The position numbers and the translations under genes are program-made. The notes under the pieces are model-generated. The model saw only the letters and a program-made list of their open reading frames with translations. It was not told the DNA's origin and did not search any database. Below are positions 17,133 through 26,478 of a stretch of DNA of 64,000 nucleotides, in pieces. The stretch's first letter is position 1. Each line of letters opens with the position of its first letter. Origin of the DNA: Terriglobia bacterium (GTDB lineage Bacteria > Acidobacteriota > Terriglobia > Bryobacterales > Bryobacteraceae); the NCBI GenBank assembly GCA_020073345.1, contig JAIQFI010000031.1, forward strand, positions 1-64,000. The letters are read 5' to 3'.

Positions 17133-18247
17133 TCTCCGATCGGGATCCACTTCTGCCCGACCGCTGGACCCAGGTACTCCGCCCGCGGCCGGATCAGCCG
17201 GTTGTTGGCGTACTGCTCCAGAATATGCGCCGTCCAGCCCGACATCCTGCTCACCGCGAAAATCGGCGTGAACAGATCCACCGGAATCCCCAGCGAGTAA
17301 TAGGTCGAAGCCGAGTAGAAATCGACGTTGGCGTTCAGATTCTTGGCTTCTTTGATGTACTGCTCGATCTGTTTCGAGATCTGATACAGCTCTTCGTGGC
17401 CCGTGCGCTTGCCCAGCTCTTCGGCCATACCCTTCAGGCTGGTCGCGCGCGGGTCCAGCGTGTGATACACACGATGCCCAAATCCCGGAATCTTGACCTT
17501 GTTGGCCAGTTTGTTCTTGATCATCTCCAGCGCTTTGTCTGCCGTGCCGGCTTCAAGCAGCAGTTTGATCACGTCTTCGTTGGCCCCGCCGTGCAGCGGA
17601 CCTCGCAATGCTCCGATCGCGGCTGTCACAGCCGAGTAGATATCGGAAAGCGTGGCAGCCGTCACCCGCGCCGCGAAGGTTGACGCGTTCAGCTCGTGTT
17701 CGGCGTGCAGGATCAGCGCGACATCGAAGGCTCGTGACATCACTTCATCCGGCTTTTTACCCGTCAGCGTGTAGAGAAAGTTCGCGGCGAAGCCCAGTCT
17801 GGAATCACCAGCCACAACGGGTTGCCCCTTGCGCAACCGATCGAAGGTGGTGACGATGGTCGCCGTCTGCGCCATTAGCTTAACGGCCTTCTGCGCCGCC
17901 GGTTCCGCCTGCACGTTGTTGGGATCGGGATCCGCCAGAGCCAACATCGAAACGGCCGTACGCAACACATGCATCGGCGAGGCTTTCGGAACACTCTTGA
18001 GGAACGCTTCGACTTCCGCCGGTATCGCGCGGTTTGCCACCAGCGCGGCCTTCAGCGCATCGAGCTCGGATTGCTTAGGCAGCCGCCCGTGCCATAGCAA
18101 ATAGACGGTTTCCTCGAACGTGGCATGTTCCGCCAGCGTCTCGATGCGGAAGCCCTGGTAGCTGAGCAATCCCGCGTCGCCGTCGATAAAACACAGCCGC
18201 GATTCGGTCGCGACGATCCCCTCTAATCCCGCACCTGTAACTGGCAT
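17123..18247 (-). CDS. gltA: Citrate synthase (possibly 2-methylcitrate synthase)
   Basis: Condenses acetyl-CoA with oxaloacetate, or propionyl-CoA if it is a methylcitrate enzyme. About 374 aa, the short bacterial form. Motifs: GPLHGGANEDVIKLL (catalytic His), GFGHRVYHTLDPRA (second His and substrate Arg), and the C-terminal VDLFTPIFAVSRMSGWTAHILEQ with the catalytic Asp. I choose the ATG at 18247 because GGAG lies just upstream and the longer form only translates repeat sequence. No prp genes accompany it, so citrate synthase is the default. It is followed by serS. Confidence 0.92.
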   Translation of the reverse strand: MPVTGAGLEGIVATESRLCFIDGDAGLLSYQGFRIETLAEHATFEETVYLLWHGRLPKQSELDALKAALVANRAIPAEVEAFLKSVPKASPMHVLRTAVSMLALADPDPNNVQAEPAAQKAVKLMAQTATIVTTFDRLRKGQPVVAGDSRLGFAANFLYTLTGKKPDEVMSRAFDVALILHAEHELNASTFAARVTAATLSDIYSAVTAAIGALRGPLHGGANEDVIKLLLEAGTADKALEMIKNKLANKVKIPGFGHRVYHTLDPRATSLKGMAEELGKRTGHEELYQISKQIEQYIKEAKNLNANVDFYSASTYYSLGIPVDLFTPIFAVSRMSGWTAHILEQYANNRLIRPRAEYLGPAVGQKWIPIGERS

Positions 18248-18269
18248 AGTGAAGCTCCATTCTAACAAC

Positions 18270-18340
18270 TGCGCACAGCGCAGGGCGCGCACCTCGATCC
18301 GCTTCACAAATCAGTTTCGGGCCCTGCTGCGTTGTGCGCA
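18270..18340. repeat. Palindromic repeat, family A copy 2
   Basis: Arms TGCGCACAGCGCAGGGC and GCCCTGCTGCGTTGTGCGCA, about 34 bases apart, matching copy 1 at 12352 with paired substitutions. It lies between the divergent citrate synthase and E1 genes and so covers part of both promoter regions. Confidence 0.7.
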
Positions 18341-18367
18341 ACGAACCTAAGGAGTGGCTCGTTCCAG

Positions 18368-18406
18368 CTGGCCCCTGGCCCCTGGCCCCCGGCCCCCAGC
18401 CCCTGA
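18368..18406. repeat. Heptamer tandem repeat CCCCTGG, copy 2
   Basis: About five units, two exact CCCCTGG and three degenerate (CCCCCGG, CCCCCAG, CCCCTGA), upstream of the E1 gene. Same unit and orientation as the array at 10577. Confidence 0.7.
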
Positions 18407-18434
18407 TATAAACTTGTTACGGAACATTAGGCGC

Positions 18435-20534
18435 ATGGCAAGCGGAGTCACCGATCTGGCCCTTAGGCCGCCCGGACCCTCGGGTCTCGGGCGCGACGAA
18501 CTTATCCGTGCTTTCCGCCTCATGTACCTCTCCCGCCGCATCGACGACCGGGAGATCCTTCTCAAGCGTCAAAGCAAAATCTACTTCCAGATCTCCGGTG
18601 CCGGACACGAAGCGATTCAGACCGCCGCCGGCATGGTGCTCAAGCCCGGCCACGATTGGTTTTTCCCCTACTATCGAGATCGCGCGCTGTGCCTGACTCT
18701 CGGCATGACGCCGGAAGACATGCTCCTCCAGTCCGTCGGGGCTGAATCCGACCCATCTTCCGGCGGCCGCCAGATGCCTTCCCATTGGAGCAATCCGCGC
18801 CTCCACATCGTCTCGCCATCCTCAGCCACCGGCACCCAATTCTTGCCCGCGCTCGGTTGTGCCGACGCCCAGCGCCGTCTCGAGCCTGGCACTGACGCGA
18901 TCACCGTCGCCACCACCGGCGACGGGGCCACCAGCGAAGGCGAATTCTGGGAATCGCTGAACATCGCCTGCCTGGAGAAGCTGGCTCTCCTGTACTTGGT
19001 CGAAGACAACGGCTGGGCGATTTCAGTGCCAGTCGAAAAGCAGACTGCCGGCGGTAACATCGCCCGGCTGGTCTCCGGATTTCCGAACCTCAAGATCTTC
19101 GAATGCGACGGCAGCGATTTTCTCGCTTCTTACGCCACCATGTCTGAGGCCGTCGAGTATTGCCGGCGCCAGCAGTCGCCCGTTCTGGTGCACGCCCGTT
19201 GCACGCGGCCCTACTCGCACTCGCTCTCTGATGATGAGCGTCTCTATAAGACCAAGTCCGAGCGCGCCGCCGAGGCCGCCCGCGACCCGGTGGTCAAATT
19301 TCCTGAGTGGCTCATCTCTCAAGGCTTGATGGATGCCCATGGCCTGGAGCTGCTCACCCATGAAGTCGAGCTCGAAATCCAGCAGATTGCCCAGAAGGTC
19401 TTGAAAGCCCCGCCGCCGCCGCCGGGTTCGGCCATGCGATTCCTGTATTCGCCTTTGGTCGATCCCACTTCCAAGGAATTCGAGACCGAGCCCCGGTTTT
19501 CCGGCGATCCGCGCACCATGGTTGACGCCATCAATCTCACCATGCACGAAGAGATGCGGCGCAACGATAAGATCGTCCTGTTCGGCGAGGACGTCGCCGA
19601 CTGCAGCCATGATGAGAATCTGAAGGAGCTCAAGGGCAAGGGCGGCGTTTTCAAAGCGACGCGCGGGCTTCAGATGGTCTTCGGGTCCAAGCGCGTTTTC
19701 AACACTCCCATCGCCGAAGCTGCCATCGTCGGCCGCGGAGCCGGCATGGCTACCCGCGGGCTGAAGCCCATCGTCGAAATCCAGTTCTTCGACTACATCT
19801 GGCCGGCCATGATGCAGATTCGCGACGAGCTCGCCAGCCTCCGTTGGCGCTCATATAACGGCTATTCGGCGCCGATGGTCATTCGCGTAACCATTGGCGG
19901 GTATTTGAACGGCGGCGCGGTGTACCACAGCCAGTGCGGCGAATCGATTTTCACGCACATTCCCGGACTGCGCGTAGTGCTTCCTTCCAATTCGCTCGAC
20001 GCCTGCGGCCTCCTGCGGACCGCCATCCGCTGCGACGATCCCGTGCTCTTTTTGGAGCACAAGAAGCTCTACTTTGAGACCTACAATCGCTCGCCGCATC
20101 CCGGTCCCGACTACACGATTCCCTTTGGCAAAGCCAAGACCGCTAAAACCGGCTCACGTCTGACCATCGTGACCTATGGAGCGCTGGTGCAGAAGTCGCT
20201 TCAGGCGGCTTTGCAGGTCGAGCAGCACCATCCCGATCACACCGTGGAAGTGATCGATCTGCGGTCGCTTTCGCCGTATGACTGGGAAGCCATTCGCGCT
20301 TCGGTCGAAAAAACCAGCCGTGTCATGGTGGTGCACGAGGATACACTTTCCTGGGGCTTCGGCGCCGAAATCTCGGCGCGCATCGCCAGCGAGTTGTTCT
20401 CGTCGCTCGACGCCCCCGTCGGCCGCATCGGCGCACTGGACACCTGGGTCGGCTACCACCCGAATCTCGAAGCCGAAATTCTGCCGCAAGTGCACGACAT
20501 CGTTGCCGAAGCCGACCGCATCCTGGGCTATTGA
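18435..20534 (+). CDS. 2-oxoacid dehydrogenase E1, fused alpha and beta subunits
   Basis: ThDP-dependent E1 component of a 2-oxoacid dehydrogenase complex, most like branched-chain (2-oxoisovalerate) dehydrogenase. About 699 aa, with the alpha subunit in the first half (ThDP/Mg motif [19 protein letters not shown] near residue 162, then EDNGWAIS) and the beta subunit from about residue 355 ([29 protein letters not shown]). The ATG at 18435 is chosen because the ORF upstream of it only translates the heptamer repeat. No E2 or E3 gene is adjacent. Pyruvate or acetoin as substrate cannot be ruled out. Confidence 0.92.
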   Translation: MASGVTDLALRPPGPSGLGRDELIRAFRLMYLSRRIDDREILLKRQSKIYFQISGAGHEAIQTAAGMVLKPGHDWFFPYYRDRALCLTLGMTPEDMLLQSVGAESDPSSGGRQMPSHWSNPRLHIVSPSSATGTQFLPALGCADAQRRLEPGTDAITVATTGDGATSEGEFWESLNIACLEKLALLYLVEDNGWAISVPVEKQTAGGNIARLVSGFPNLKIFECDGSDFLASYATMSEAVEYCRRQQSPVLVHARCTRPYSHSLSDDERLYKTKSERAAEAARDPVVKFPEWLISQGLMDAHGLELLTHEVELEIQQIAQKVLKAPPPPPGSAMRFLYSPLVDPTSKEFETEPRFSGDPRTMVDAINLTMHEEMRRNDKIVLFGEDVADCSHDENLKELKGKGGVFKATRGLQMVFGSKRVFNTPIAEAAIVGRGAGMATRGLKPIVEIQFFDYIWPAMMQIRDELASLRWRSYNGYSAPMVIRVTIGGYLNGGAVYHSQCGESIFTHIPGLRVVLPSNSLDACGLLRTAIRCDDPVLFLEHKKLYFETYNRSPHPGPDYTIPFGKAKTAKTGSRLTIVTYGALVQKSLQAALQVEQHHPDHTVEVIDLRSLSPYDWEAIRASVEKTSRVMVVHEDTLSWGFGAEISARIASELFSSLDAPVGRIGALDTWVGYHPNLEAEILPQVHDIVAEADRILGY

Positions 20535-20600
20535 CAGGCGTTTTTGAGGTAACCCTTTTCCGCGATACCTACGTCCATCTGACTGAGGCTCTTCAGACGT

Positions 20601-21635
20601 GTGATGCTGTCCCGCCGTAATTTCCTTTACCTTGCAGGAGCCTTGCCAACACTCGCCAGGGCGCAGGATCCTAAGTACTCCACCAGCGTCAACGTCGTCA
20701 GCGTTCTGGCTACCGTCCGCGATCCAAAGGGCAAGATCGTCCACGACCTGGCCCAGGATGAGTTCACCCTTCAGGAAGACGGGCGCCCGCAGACCATCCG
20801 CTACTTCTCCCAACAGAGCGATCTTCCACTCACGCTGGGCTTGCTGATCGATACCAGCGGCAGCCAGACGCGCGTGCTCGATCGGGAGCGCAATGCCAGT
20901 TATGAGTTCTTTGAACACATCCTGCGCGAGGACCAGGACAAGGCATTTCTCATCCACTTTGATCGCGAGGTGGAGCTGCTCCAGGACCTGACGTCTTCAC
21001 GCAAGGATCTGGAAGCGGCTCTCCGTGACGTGGAGCGCCCTCAACTCAACCGTCGTTCATCAGGTAACGGGCCCCCGCAAGGACGCGGACAGGGTAGGGA
21101 AGGATTCGGCACCGCGATGTACGATGCCATTTTCCTCGCCGCGGATGAAATCCTCAAGAAACAGCAAGGGCGCAAAGCAGTCGTGTTGCTCTCCGACGGC
21201 GTCGATAGGAACAGCAAGACCTCGATCGGTGGCGCGATTGAATCCGCCCAACGTGCCGACATGCTGGTCTACTCCATTCGCTTTGCCGACGACAGCAGCC
21301 GCAGTCCGGTCAGCTTCGGCGGACCGGGCATCGGCCGGGGCGGACGGCGTGGAGGAGGCGGTGGACGGTTCCCTCAGCCGTCGGGCGGAGGACGGAATGG
21401 CGTCGATGGGAAGAAGATCCTGGAGCGTATCTCGCAGGAAACCGGAGGCGGCTACTTCGAGGTAACTAACAAAATGCCTCTCGACAAGATCTACGATCAG
21501 ATCGAAGAGGAGCTGCGCAACCAGTACAGTCTGGGTTACACCCCCGATCCATCGAGCGGCGGCTATCACAAGATTTCGGTTTCGGTAAAGCGCAAAGGAC
21601 TGACGGTACGCGCCCGCGATGGGTATTACAGTTAA
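20601..21635 (+). CDS. VWFA-related Acidobacterial domain protein (paralogue 1)
   Basis: A 344-aa exported protein of the acidobacterial VWFA-related family (TIGR03436 type). The N-terminus has twin arginines before a short hydrophobic stretch (SRRNFLYLAGALP), suggesting Tat export. The VWA domain has the MIDAS motif DTSGS at residues 84-88 for Mg-dependent ligand binding. The family C-terminus is LRNQYSLGYTPDP plus a beta strand and RARDGYYS. A Gly/Arg-rich insert near 230-265 is absent from the downstream paralogue. First gene of a six-gene tight operon; ligand unknown. Confidence 0.9.
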   Translation: MMLSRRNFLYLAGALPTLARAQDPKYSTSVNVVSVLATVRDPKGKIVHDLAQDEFTLQEDGRPQTIRYFSQQSDLPLTLGLLIDTSGSQTRVLDRERNASYEFFEHILREDQDKAFLIHFDREVELLQDLTSSRKDLEAALRDVERPQLNRRSSGNGPPQGRGQGREGFGTAMYDAIFLAADEILKKQQGRKAVVLLSDGVDRNSKTSIGGAIESAQRADMLVYSIRFADDSSRSPVSFGGPGIGRGGRRGGGGGRFPQPSGGGRNGVDGKKILERISQETGGGYFEVTNKMPLDKIYDQIEEELRNQYSLGYTPDPSSGGYHKISVSVKRKGLTVRARDGYYS

Positions 21636-21638
21636 GGA

Positions 21639-22550
21639 GTGGGCCAATCCCTATCCCGCCGCGACGTGCTGCGGCTAGCCGCCGGGGCGATGTCTCCGCT
21701 CGTGCGGGCGCAAGACGCCACCTTCTCCACCGCGGTCAACGTAGTCAACGTCCTGGTCACGGTTCGCGACAAACAAGGACAACTGGTCCGGGGGCTCGCC
21801 AACGACGACTTCACGCTCGAAGAAGACGGCCGCACGCAGACTATCCGCTACTTTTCGCCCCAGACCGACCAGCCCTTGGCTCTCGGCCTCCTGATCGATG
21901 TGAGTGGAAGCCAGCGCACGGTGCTGGCCGAGCAGCGCCGTGCCAGCCAGCAATTCTTCGACCAGGTTCTGCGCAAGAACCAGGATCAGGCATTTCTTAT
22001 ACGCTTTGACCGGCGGGTTGAGTTGCTTCCGGATCTCACACTTCCGGACCTGGATGTAAAAACGAACACCGCACAGGGCACAGCGCTCTACGACGCGATT
22101 GTTTTCGCCGCCCGCAGGATCGTCGGGCAGGCCGGGCGCAAGGCGCTGATCGTTCTGTCCGACGGTTACGACACCAGCAGCTCGGCAACGCTGGGTGCAG
22201 CGGTGGAGACAGCCCAGCGGGCCGACGTCCTGGTTTATTCGATTCGTTTTCTGGATCGAGAGATCTTCGCGTTTGAGGTTCCCGCGTCGCAGGGCGGCTC
22301 ACCGGTTCCCCGCGAAGGCCGGAAGGCGCTGGAACGGATCGCCAGGGAGACCGGCGGTGCTTACTTCGACCTCACGGCCGCGGAAACGCTCGAGAAAATC
22401 TACGGCCGCATCGAAGACCAGCTGCGGAACCAATACAGCCTCGGTTTCACGCCTGTCAGCAATCGCCCGGGTTATCGCAAACTTCGCGTGTCGGTAAAAC
22501 GGAAGGGCGTGACCGTGCAGGCTCGAGACGGTTACTATCCAGCCCAATGA
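21639..22550 (+). CDS. VWFA-related Acidobacterial domain protein (paralogue 2)
   Basis: A 303-aa tandem duplicate of the preceding gene: same order of twin-Arg signal (SLSRRDVLRLAAGA), beta-sandwich region (TVRDKQGQLVRGLANDDFTLEEDG), VWA domain with MIDAS DVSGS at 87-91, and C-terminal LRNQYSLGFTPVS to ARDGYYPAQ. The start is a GTG only 3 bases after the upstream stop, with no well-spaced Shine-Dalgarno of its own, so it probably depends on translational coupling. Its stop overlaps the next ATG by 4 bases. Probably exported and ligand-binding; partner unknown. Confidence 0.88.
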   Translation: MGQSLSRRDVLRLAAGAMSPLVRAQDATFSTAVNVVNVLVTVRDKQGQLVRGLANDDFTLEEDGRTQTIRYFSPQTDQPLALGLLIDVSGSQRTVLAEQRRASQQFFDQVLRKNQDQAFLIRFDRRVELLPDLTLPDLDVKTNTAQGTALYDAIVFAARRIVGQAGRKALIVLSDGYDTSSSATLGAAVETAQRADVLVYSIRFLDREIFAFEVPASQGGSPVPREGRKALERIARETGGAYFDLTAAETLEKIYGRIEDQLRNQYSLGFTPVSNRPGYRKLRVSVKRKGVTVQARDGYYPAQ

Positions 22551-23965
22551 GCCGGCGGACTTTGGGATGTGTCGCGCTCTTCGCGATGGCCTGGGCGATC
22601 GCGCGCGCCGCGTTCCAGTCCATCACCATCGACGAGGCGACTACATACAATATCTTCGTCTTCAACCGGCGGATCCTCTGGTATGGCGCGAATAACCACA
22701 TTCTGAACTCTGTTCTCATGTACGGGTTCACGAAGATGTTCGGACTTTCGCAATTCACTGTGAGGCTGCCTGCGCTGCTTGGCGCTGCTTTCTACATCAC
22801 GGCCGCGTACCGGCTTTGCCGGCTTCTGGGTACATCCCTGCTGCTGCAACTCACCGTGTTCGTGTGCCTGGTGTTCAACCCGTTCATCTTCGATTATTTG
22901 GTTGCCGCGCGCGGCTACGGTCTGGCCCTCGGATTTCTGTTGTGGGCGATCGTGTATTCCGCTGAGGCACACTTGCACGAACGCTCCCTGGTGCTGGCCT
23001 GCGCGGTGTCCTCCGTCTGCGCCGGAATGTCGGTGAACGCGAACTTCTCTTTCGCTTTCGTGAACCTGTCGGCGATGGCCGCGATTCTTCTCTGGGCTTG
23101 GTACCAGCGTCCGAAGCAGTGGATCCGCCTGCTGGCCGCCAGCGTCCTGCCCGGCGCGGCCGCCGTGGCTATTGTTTCCGGTTACGCGCTTCTCCATTGG
23201 CATCCTGGCGAGCTGATTTACGGCGCCAGCAGCCTGGGCGAAACCTTCGGAAGCATCATCGAATCCTCGCTGTTCCACGCCGGTTTGGACTTTCTTGCGC
23301 TGCTGGTTTTCCCACTGGTGGGCGTCACGGGCTTGGTGTGGCTGTTATTTTCTGCCACCAGGATCGCGCCCTTGGGATGGGTGGCCGCGGCGATCTTCGC
23401 CGTCACCGTGGCAATCCACTGGGTCTCATTCCGGATGTTCGGCCTGCTGCTGCCGAAGGATCGCACGGCCATCTATTTTTTCCCGCTGTTTATGATCGTT
23501 GCCGGCGTGTTGGCCGCTGTTCCGCCGTCCTCGCGGCTGAGTCGAAATATGCGAGTGTGCTTTATTGCTTCGCTGGCCGTAATGGCGGGGTATTGCCTCA
23601 TGTGTTTGCGGTTAACGTATTTCAAGGAATGGTCCTGGGATTCCGACGTGCAAAAGACCTACGCGGTTCTATCGTGCCTGAACCGGGAGCAGAAAGTGAC
23701 GAACGTCGCCTCCACCTGGCCTTACCACGCACCTCTTACTTTCTACCTACACGCTGGGCCGGCTTCCATGCGAATCGACGAAAATTTCACTCCGCAGCAG
23801 ACCCAAGTCTACGTCGTGGACACGCTTCACACACCGGAAGCCCTGGAAGGGAAAGACTTGAAGATCTTCTACCGCAGTCCGACGACGGATCTGGTGCTTG
23901 CGGCAAGCCCCCAGGTTGCTGAAACGCTCTCCTCCGCGCTTGCGTCCAAAGCCTGTGCTCTTTGA
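22547..23965 (+). CDS. GT-C type (family 39-like) membrane glycosyltransferase
   Basis: A 472-aa multi-pass membrane protein with about nine or ten hydrophobic segments. The first periplasmic loop has ITIDEATTYN followed by NNHILNSVLMYGFTKMFGLS and FTVRLPALLGAAFYI, the pattern of PMT/ArnT-like GT-C enzymes that use polyprenyl-phosphate sugars; the acidic DE pair would be the catalytic site. Its ATG overlaps the VWA gene stop by 4 bases, and the next gene begins directly after its stop. Acceptor and sugar cannot be told. Confidence 0.8.
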   Translation: MSRRTLGCVALFAMAWAIARAAFQSITIDEATTYNIFVFNRRILWYGANNHILNSVLMYGFTKMFGLSQFTVRLPALLGAAFYITAAYRLCRLLGTSLLLQLTVFVCLVFNPFIFDYLVAARGYGLALGFLLWAIVYSAEAHLHERSLVLACAVSSVCAGMSVNANFSFAFVNLSAMAAILLWAWYQRPKQWIRLLAASVLPGAAAVAIVSGYALLHWHPGELIYGASSLGETFGSIIESSLFHAGLDFLALLVFPLVGVTGLVWLLFSATRIAPLGWVAAAIFAVTVAIHWVSFRMFGLLLPKDRTAIYFFPLFMIVAGVLAAVPPSSRLSRNMRVCFIASLAVMAGYCLMCLRLTYFKEWSWDSDVQKTYAVLSCLNREQKVTNVASTWPYHAPLTFYLHAGPASMRIDENFTPQQTQVYVVDTLHTPEALEGKDLKIFYRSPTTDLVLAASPQVAETLSSALASKACAL

Positions 23966-25084
23966 ATGAAGAACGTCGGCATCATCGGCGGAGGTATCGG
24001 CGGGGTAGCCGCGGCGGCAGCTCTTTATAGACTGGGCATCCATGCGACCGTGTATGAGCGGGCCCCACGGCTGGAAGAGGTCGGCGCCGGGATGATGCTG
24101 TGGCCCAACGCCACGCGCATTCTGAAAGAACTGGGACTGCTCGAATACGTCGCCGCGCGGAGCGGCCTCAATACACATTTCACGGTGCGCGCGAGCTCCG
24201 GTAACGTTCTCATGAACATCGCTTTGGGGAAATTCGACGTCCCCGCTCTGTGCACGCGGCGGTCGGATCTGCTGGCGGCGCTTCTCTCCGCGCTGCCTCG
24301 CGAGCACGTCCGTCTGGGCCGGGAATTGACGCATCTGGAGCAGTCGAAATCCAAGGTCCGAGTCCAGTTCGCGGACGGCTCCATAGCGGAGCACGACGCT
24401 GTGATCGGCGCTGATGGAATCCGCTCCCGCGTGCGGGCACAACTGTTCGGAGTTTCCGATCCGGTTTACCGCGGCTATACTGTTTGGCGAGGAGTCGCCG
24501 CATACCGCGGCTGGGCCGTGCGCCACGGATATAACAGCGAAAGCTGGGGACACGGAAGCCGCTTCGGGATTCTAAGCATCGGGCAGAGCAGATTCACATG
24601 GTATGCGACGGCCAACGTGCGCGCCGCTCTTCCGGGCGAACGGAAAAGCGAGCTGCTGCAGCGCTTCGCCGGGTGGCACGAGCCCATTCCCGAGTTGATC
24701 GAGTCGACCGAGCTGATTCTCGAGAACGGCGCATACGATCTTCCGCCGCTGCCGCGTTGGACTGCCGGCCGCGTGACTTTGCTGGGAGACGCCGCGCACC
24801 CGTGCACACCGAATCTCGGGCAAGGCGGCTGCATGGCTCTGGAAGACGCGCTGGTTCTGGCCAAGTGCGTCTTGCAGGAACGCTCCATCGAGTCCGCGCT
24901 GCGACGCTACGAATTGCTGCGCAGGCGCCGGACAGGGCACATTCAGCAACGATCGCTCCTGATGGGCCATATCGGGCAATGGCAGAATCGCGCGGCGGTT
25001 TCCGGACGGCGCGTCGTGACCAGTCTCCTTCCGGCCGCGCTGTTCGAACATAATCTGAGGAGTGTTTATTCCTATGAGACGTAG
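23966..25084 (+). CDS. FAD-dependent monooxygenase (PHBH/UbiH-like)
   Basis: A 372-aa class A flavin monooxygenase. The N-terminal GIIGGGIGGVAAAAALYRLG binds the ADP part of FAD; the DAVIGADGIRSRVR motif near 150 (DG fingerprint) and GDAAHPCTPNLGQGGCMALEDA near 275 bind FAD and pyrophosphate. Such enzymes hydroxylate or epoxidise aromatic, quinone or isoprenoid substrates. It begins directly after the GT-C gene stop and overlaps the YceI gene, so it belongs to the six-gene operon. Substrate unknown. Confidence 0.88.
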   Translation: MKNVGIIGGGIGGVAAAAALYRLGIHATVYERAPRLEEVGAGMMLWPNATRILKELGLLEYVAARSGLNTHFTVRASSGNVLMNIALGKFDVPALCTRRSDLLAALLSALPREHVRLGRELTHLEQSKSKVRVQFADGSIAEHDAVIGADGIRSRVRAQLFGVSDPVYRGYTVWRGVAAYRGWAVRHGYNSESWGHGSRFGILSIGQSRFTWYATANVRAALPGERKSELLQRFAGWHEPIPELIESTELILENGAYDLPPLPRWTAGRVTLLGDAAHPCTPNLGQGGCMALEDALVLAKCVLQERSIESALRRYELLRRRRTGHIQQRSLLMGHIGQWQNRAAVSGRRVVTSLLPAALFEHNLRSVYSYET

Positions 25085-25655
25085 CACCGCGATAACGCTG
25101 GGCGCTGCGTTTCTGGCCATCGCCGGCGTCGCCTCCGCCCAGGACGTCGCCATCGATCTTCAGCGCAGCACCATCACCATTCACGTCGGTAAAGCTGGCC
25201 TTTTGTCGGCCGCAGGCCACGACCATACAATCAACGCGCCCCTCTCCTCCGGCGTTATCCAGGAATCGCCCACGCCGCACGTGGAATTCACCGTCGAAAC
25301 CACGAAAATGACGGTTAAGCCGGATCCCAAAGTCGACGCGAAAACCCAGGCCGATATTCAAAAAGACATGGAGGAGATGACGCTCGAAACCAAACGGTTT
25401 CCCGAGATCAAGTTCCGGTCCTCGCGCATCGAAAAGCTGACTGAGGGACAATGGAAGGTGGAGGGCGATTTGTCTCTGCACGGCGTCACGAAACCGGTGA
25501 GTCTAACCGTGAAGCGAGCCGGCGATTCCTATACCGCCCACACTGTCCTCAAGCAGACCAATTTCGGGATCAAGCCCATCAGCGTCGGTGGTGGGATGAT
25601 CAAGGTGAAGGACGAAGTGGAGATCGATTTCACAATCTTCCCCCGCCGGGCCTGA
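25074..25655 (+). CDS. YceI family protein, exported
   Basis: Lipocalin-like YceI proteins bind polyisoprenoid or amide lipids in the periplasm. The protein (193 aa from the ATG at 25074) has a signal peptide (AITLGAAFLAIAGVASA), then IDLQRSTITIHVGKAG, SRIEKLTEGQWKVEGDLSLHGVTKPV and VKDEVEIDFTIF, which are typical YceI core stretches. A GTG at 25062 is possible, but AGGAG upstream favours the ATG. It overlaps the FAD monooxygenase by 11 bases. Confidence 0.9.
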   Translation: MRRSTAITLGAAFLAIAGVASAQDVAIDLQRSTITIHVGKAGLLSAAGHDHTINAPLSSGVIQESPTPHVEFTVETTKMTVKPDPKVDAKTQADIQKDMEEMTLETKRFPEIKFRSSRIEKLTEGQWKVEGDLSLHGVTKPVSLTVKRAGDSYTAHTVLKQTNFGIKPISVGGGMIKVKDEVEIDFTIFPRRA

Positions 25656-25659
25656 GTTT

Positions 25660-26478
25660 ATGCGCCTTGCCATCCTTGCATTGCTGATCTCCTCCGCGTC
25701 CGGCGCCGACCTGAACGTGCAGTCCAGGGATCTGTACGACGGCTGGCTCAAAATGTACGACCTGAAGTTCGACGACGCCCACCAGGTCTTCGGAGAATGG
25801 AAGCAGAGCCATCCCGCGGATGCGCTCGGCCCGGCGTCGGATGCCGCCGCCTATCTCTTTTCCGAGCTGGCCCGATTGGGGGTGCTTGAATCCGAGCTGT
25901 TTACCGATGACGCGAGGTACCAAAATCGCGCCAAGCCCAAGCCGGACCCGCAGTTGAAACCACGCTTCGATCGCGAGATCGACCAAACCGATCATCTCGC
26001 CGACGCCGCACTCCAGTCTTCCGCGACCGACCCCAATGCCCTGTTCGCAAAATCGCTAACCTTTGGATTGCGCGCCGACCTCGCCGCTCTCGTCGAAAAA
26101 CAGGATTTCGCCGCGCTCAAGTATACGAAGCTGGGGCGGCCCTTCGCCGATCGGCTGAAGGCGGCTGACCCCAAGGCCTATGACGCCTATCTCGGCGTGG
26201 GCGTCGAGAATTATTTGTTGAGCCTGAAGCCCGCGCCCCTGCGCGCCCTGCTGTGGGTTACGGGTTCGCAGGTCGATCGCGAGAAAGGCCTCGAAAACCT
26301 CCGCATGACGGCGCAGTACGGTCACTATCTGGAGCCGTTCGCCAAGCTCCTGCTCGCGGTCGCCGCCCTGCGCGACAACAATCGAGCCCTGGCAAAGGAT
26401 CTGTTATCCGGGCTGCACAATCGCTTCCCGAACAATCCGCTGTATCTCCGGGAGCTGAACCGCCTCACGAAGCCGTGA
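25660..26478 (+). CDS. Exported TPR-like hypothetical protein
   Basis: A 272-aa protein with a signal peptide (MRLAILALLISSASGA) and an all-helical mature region rich in Ala, Leu and Asp, in which repeated AxxL/ALFAKSLTFGL patterns suggest degenerate tetratricopeptide repeats. The last helices (NNRALAKDLLSGLHNRFPNNPLYLRELNRL) look like a TPR pair. It starts 4 bases after yceI and is the last gene of the operon. Its 3' end overlaps the converging flavoenzyme by 14 bases. Confidence 0.75.
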   Translation: MRLAILALLISSASGADLNVQSRDLYDGWLKMYDLKFDDAHQVFGEWKQSHPADALGPASDAAAYLFSELARLGVLESELFTDDARYQNRAKPKPDPQLKPRFDREIDQTDHLADAALQSSATDPNALFAKSLTFGLRADLAALVEKQDFAALKYTKLGRPFADRLKAADPKAYDAYLGVGVENYLLSLKPAPLRALLWVTGSQVDREKGLENLRMTAQYGHYLEPFAKLLLAVAALRDNNRALAKDLLSGLHNRFPNNPLYLRELNRLTKP

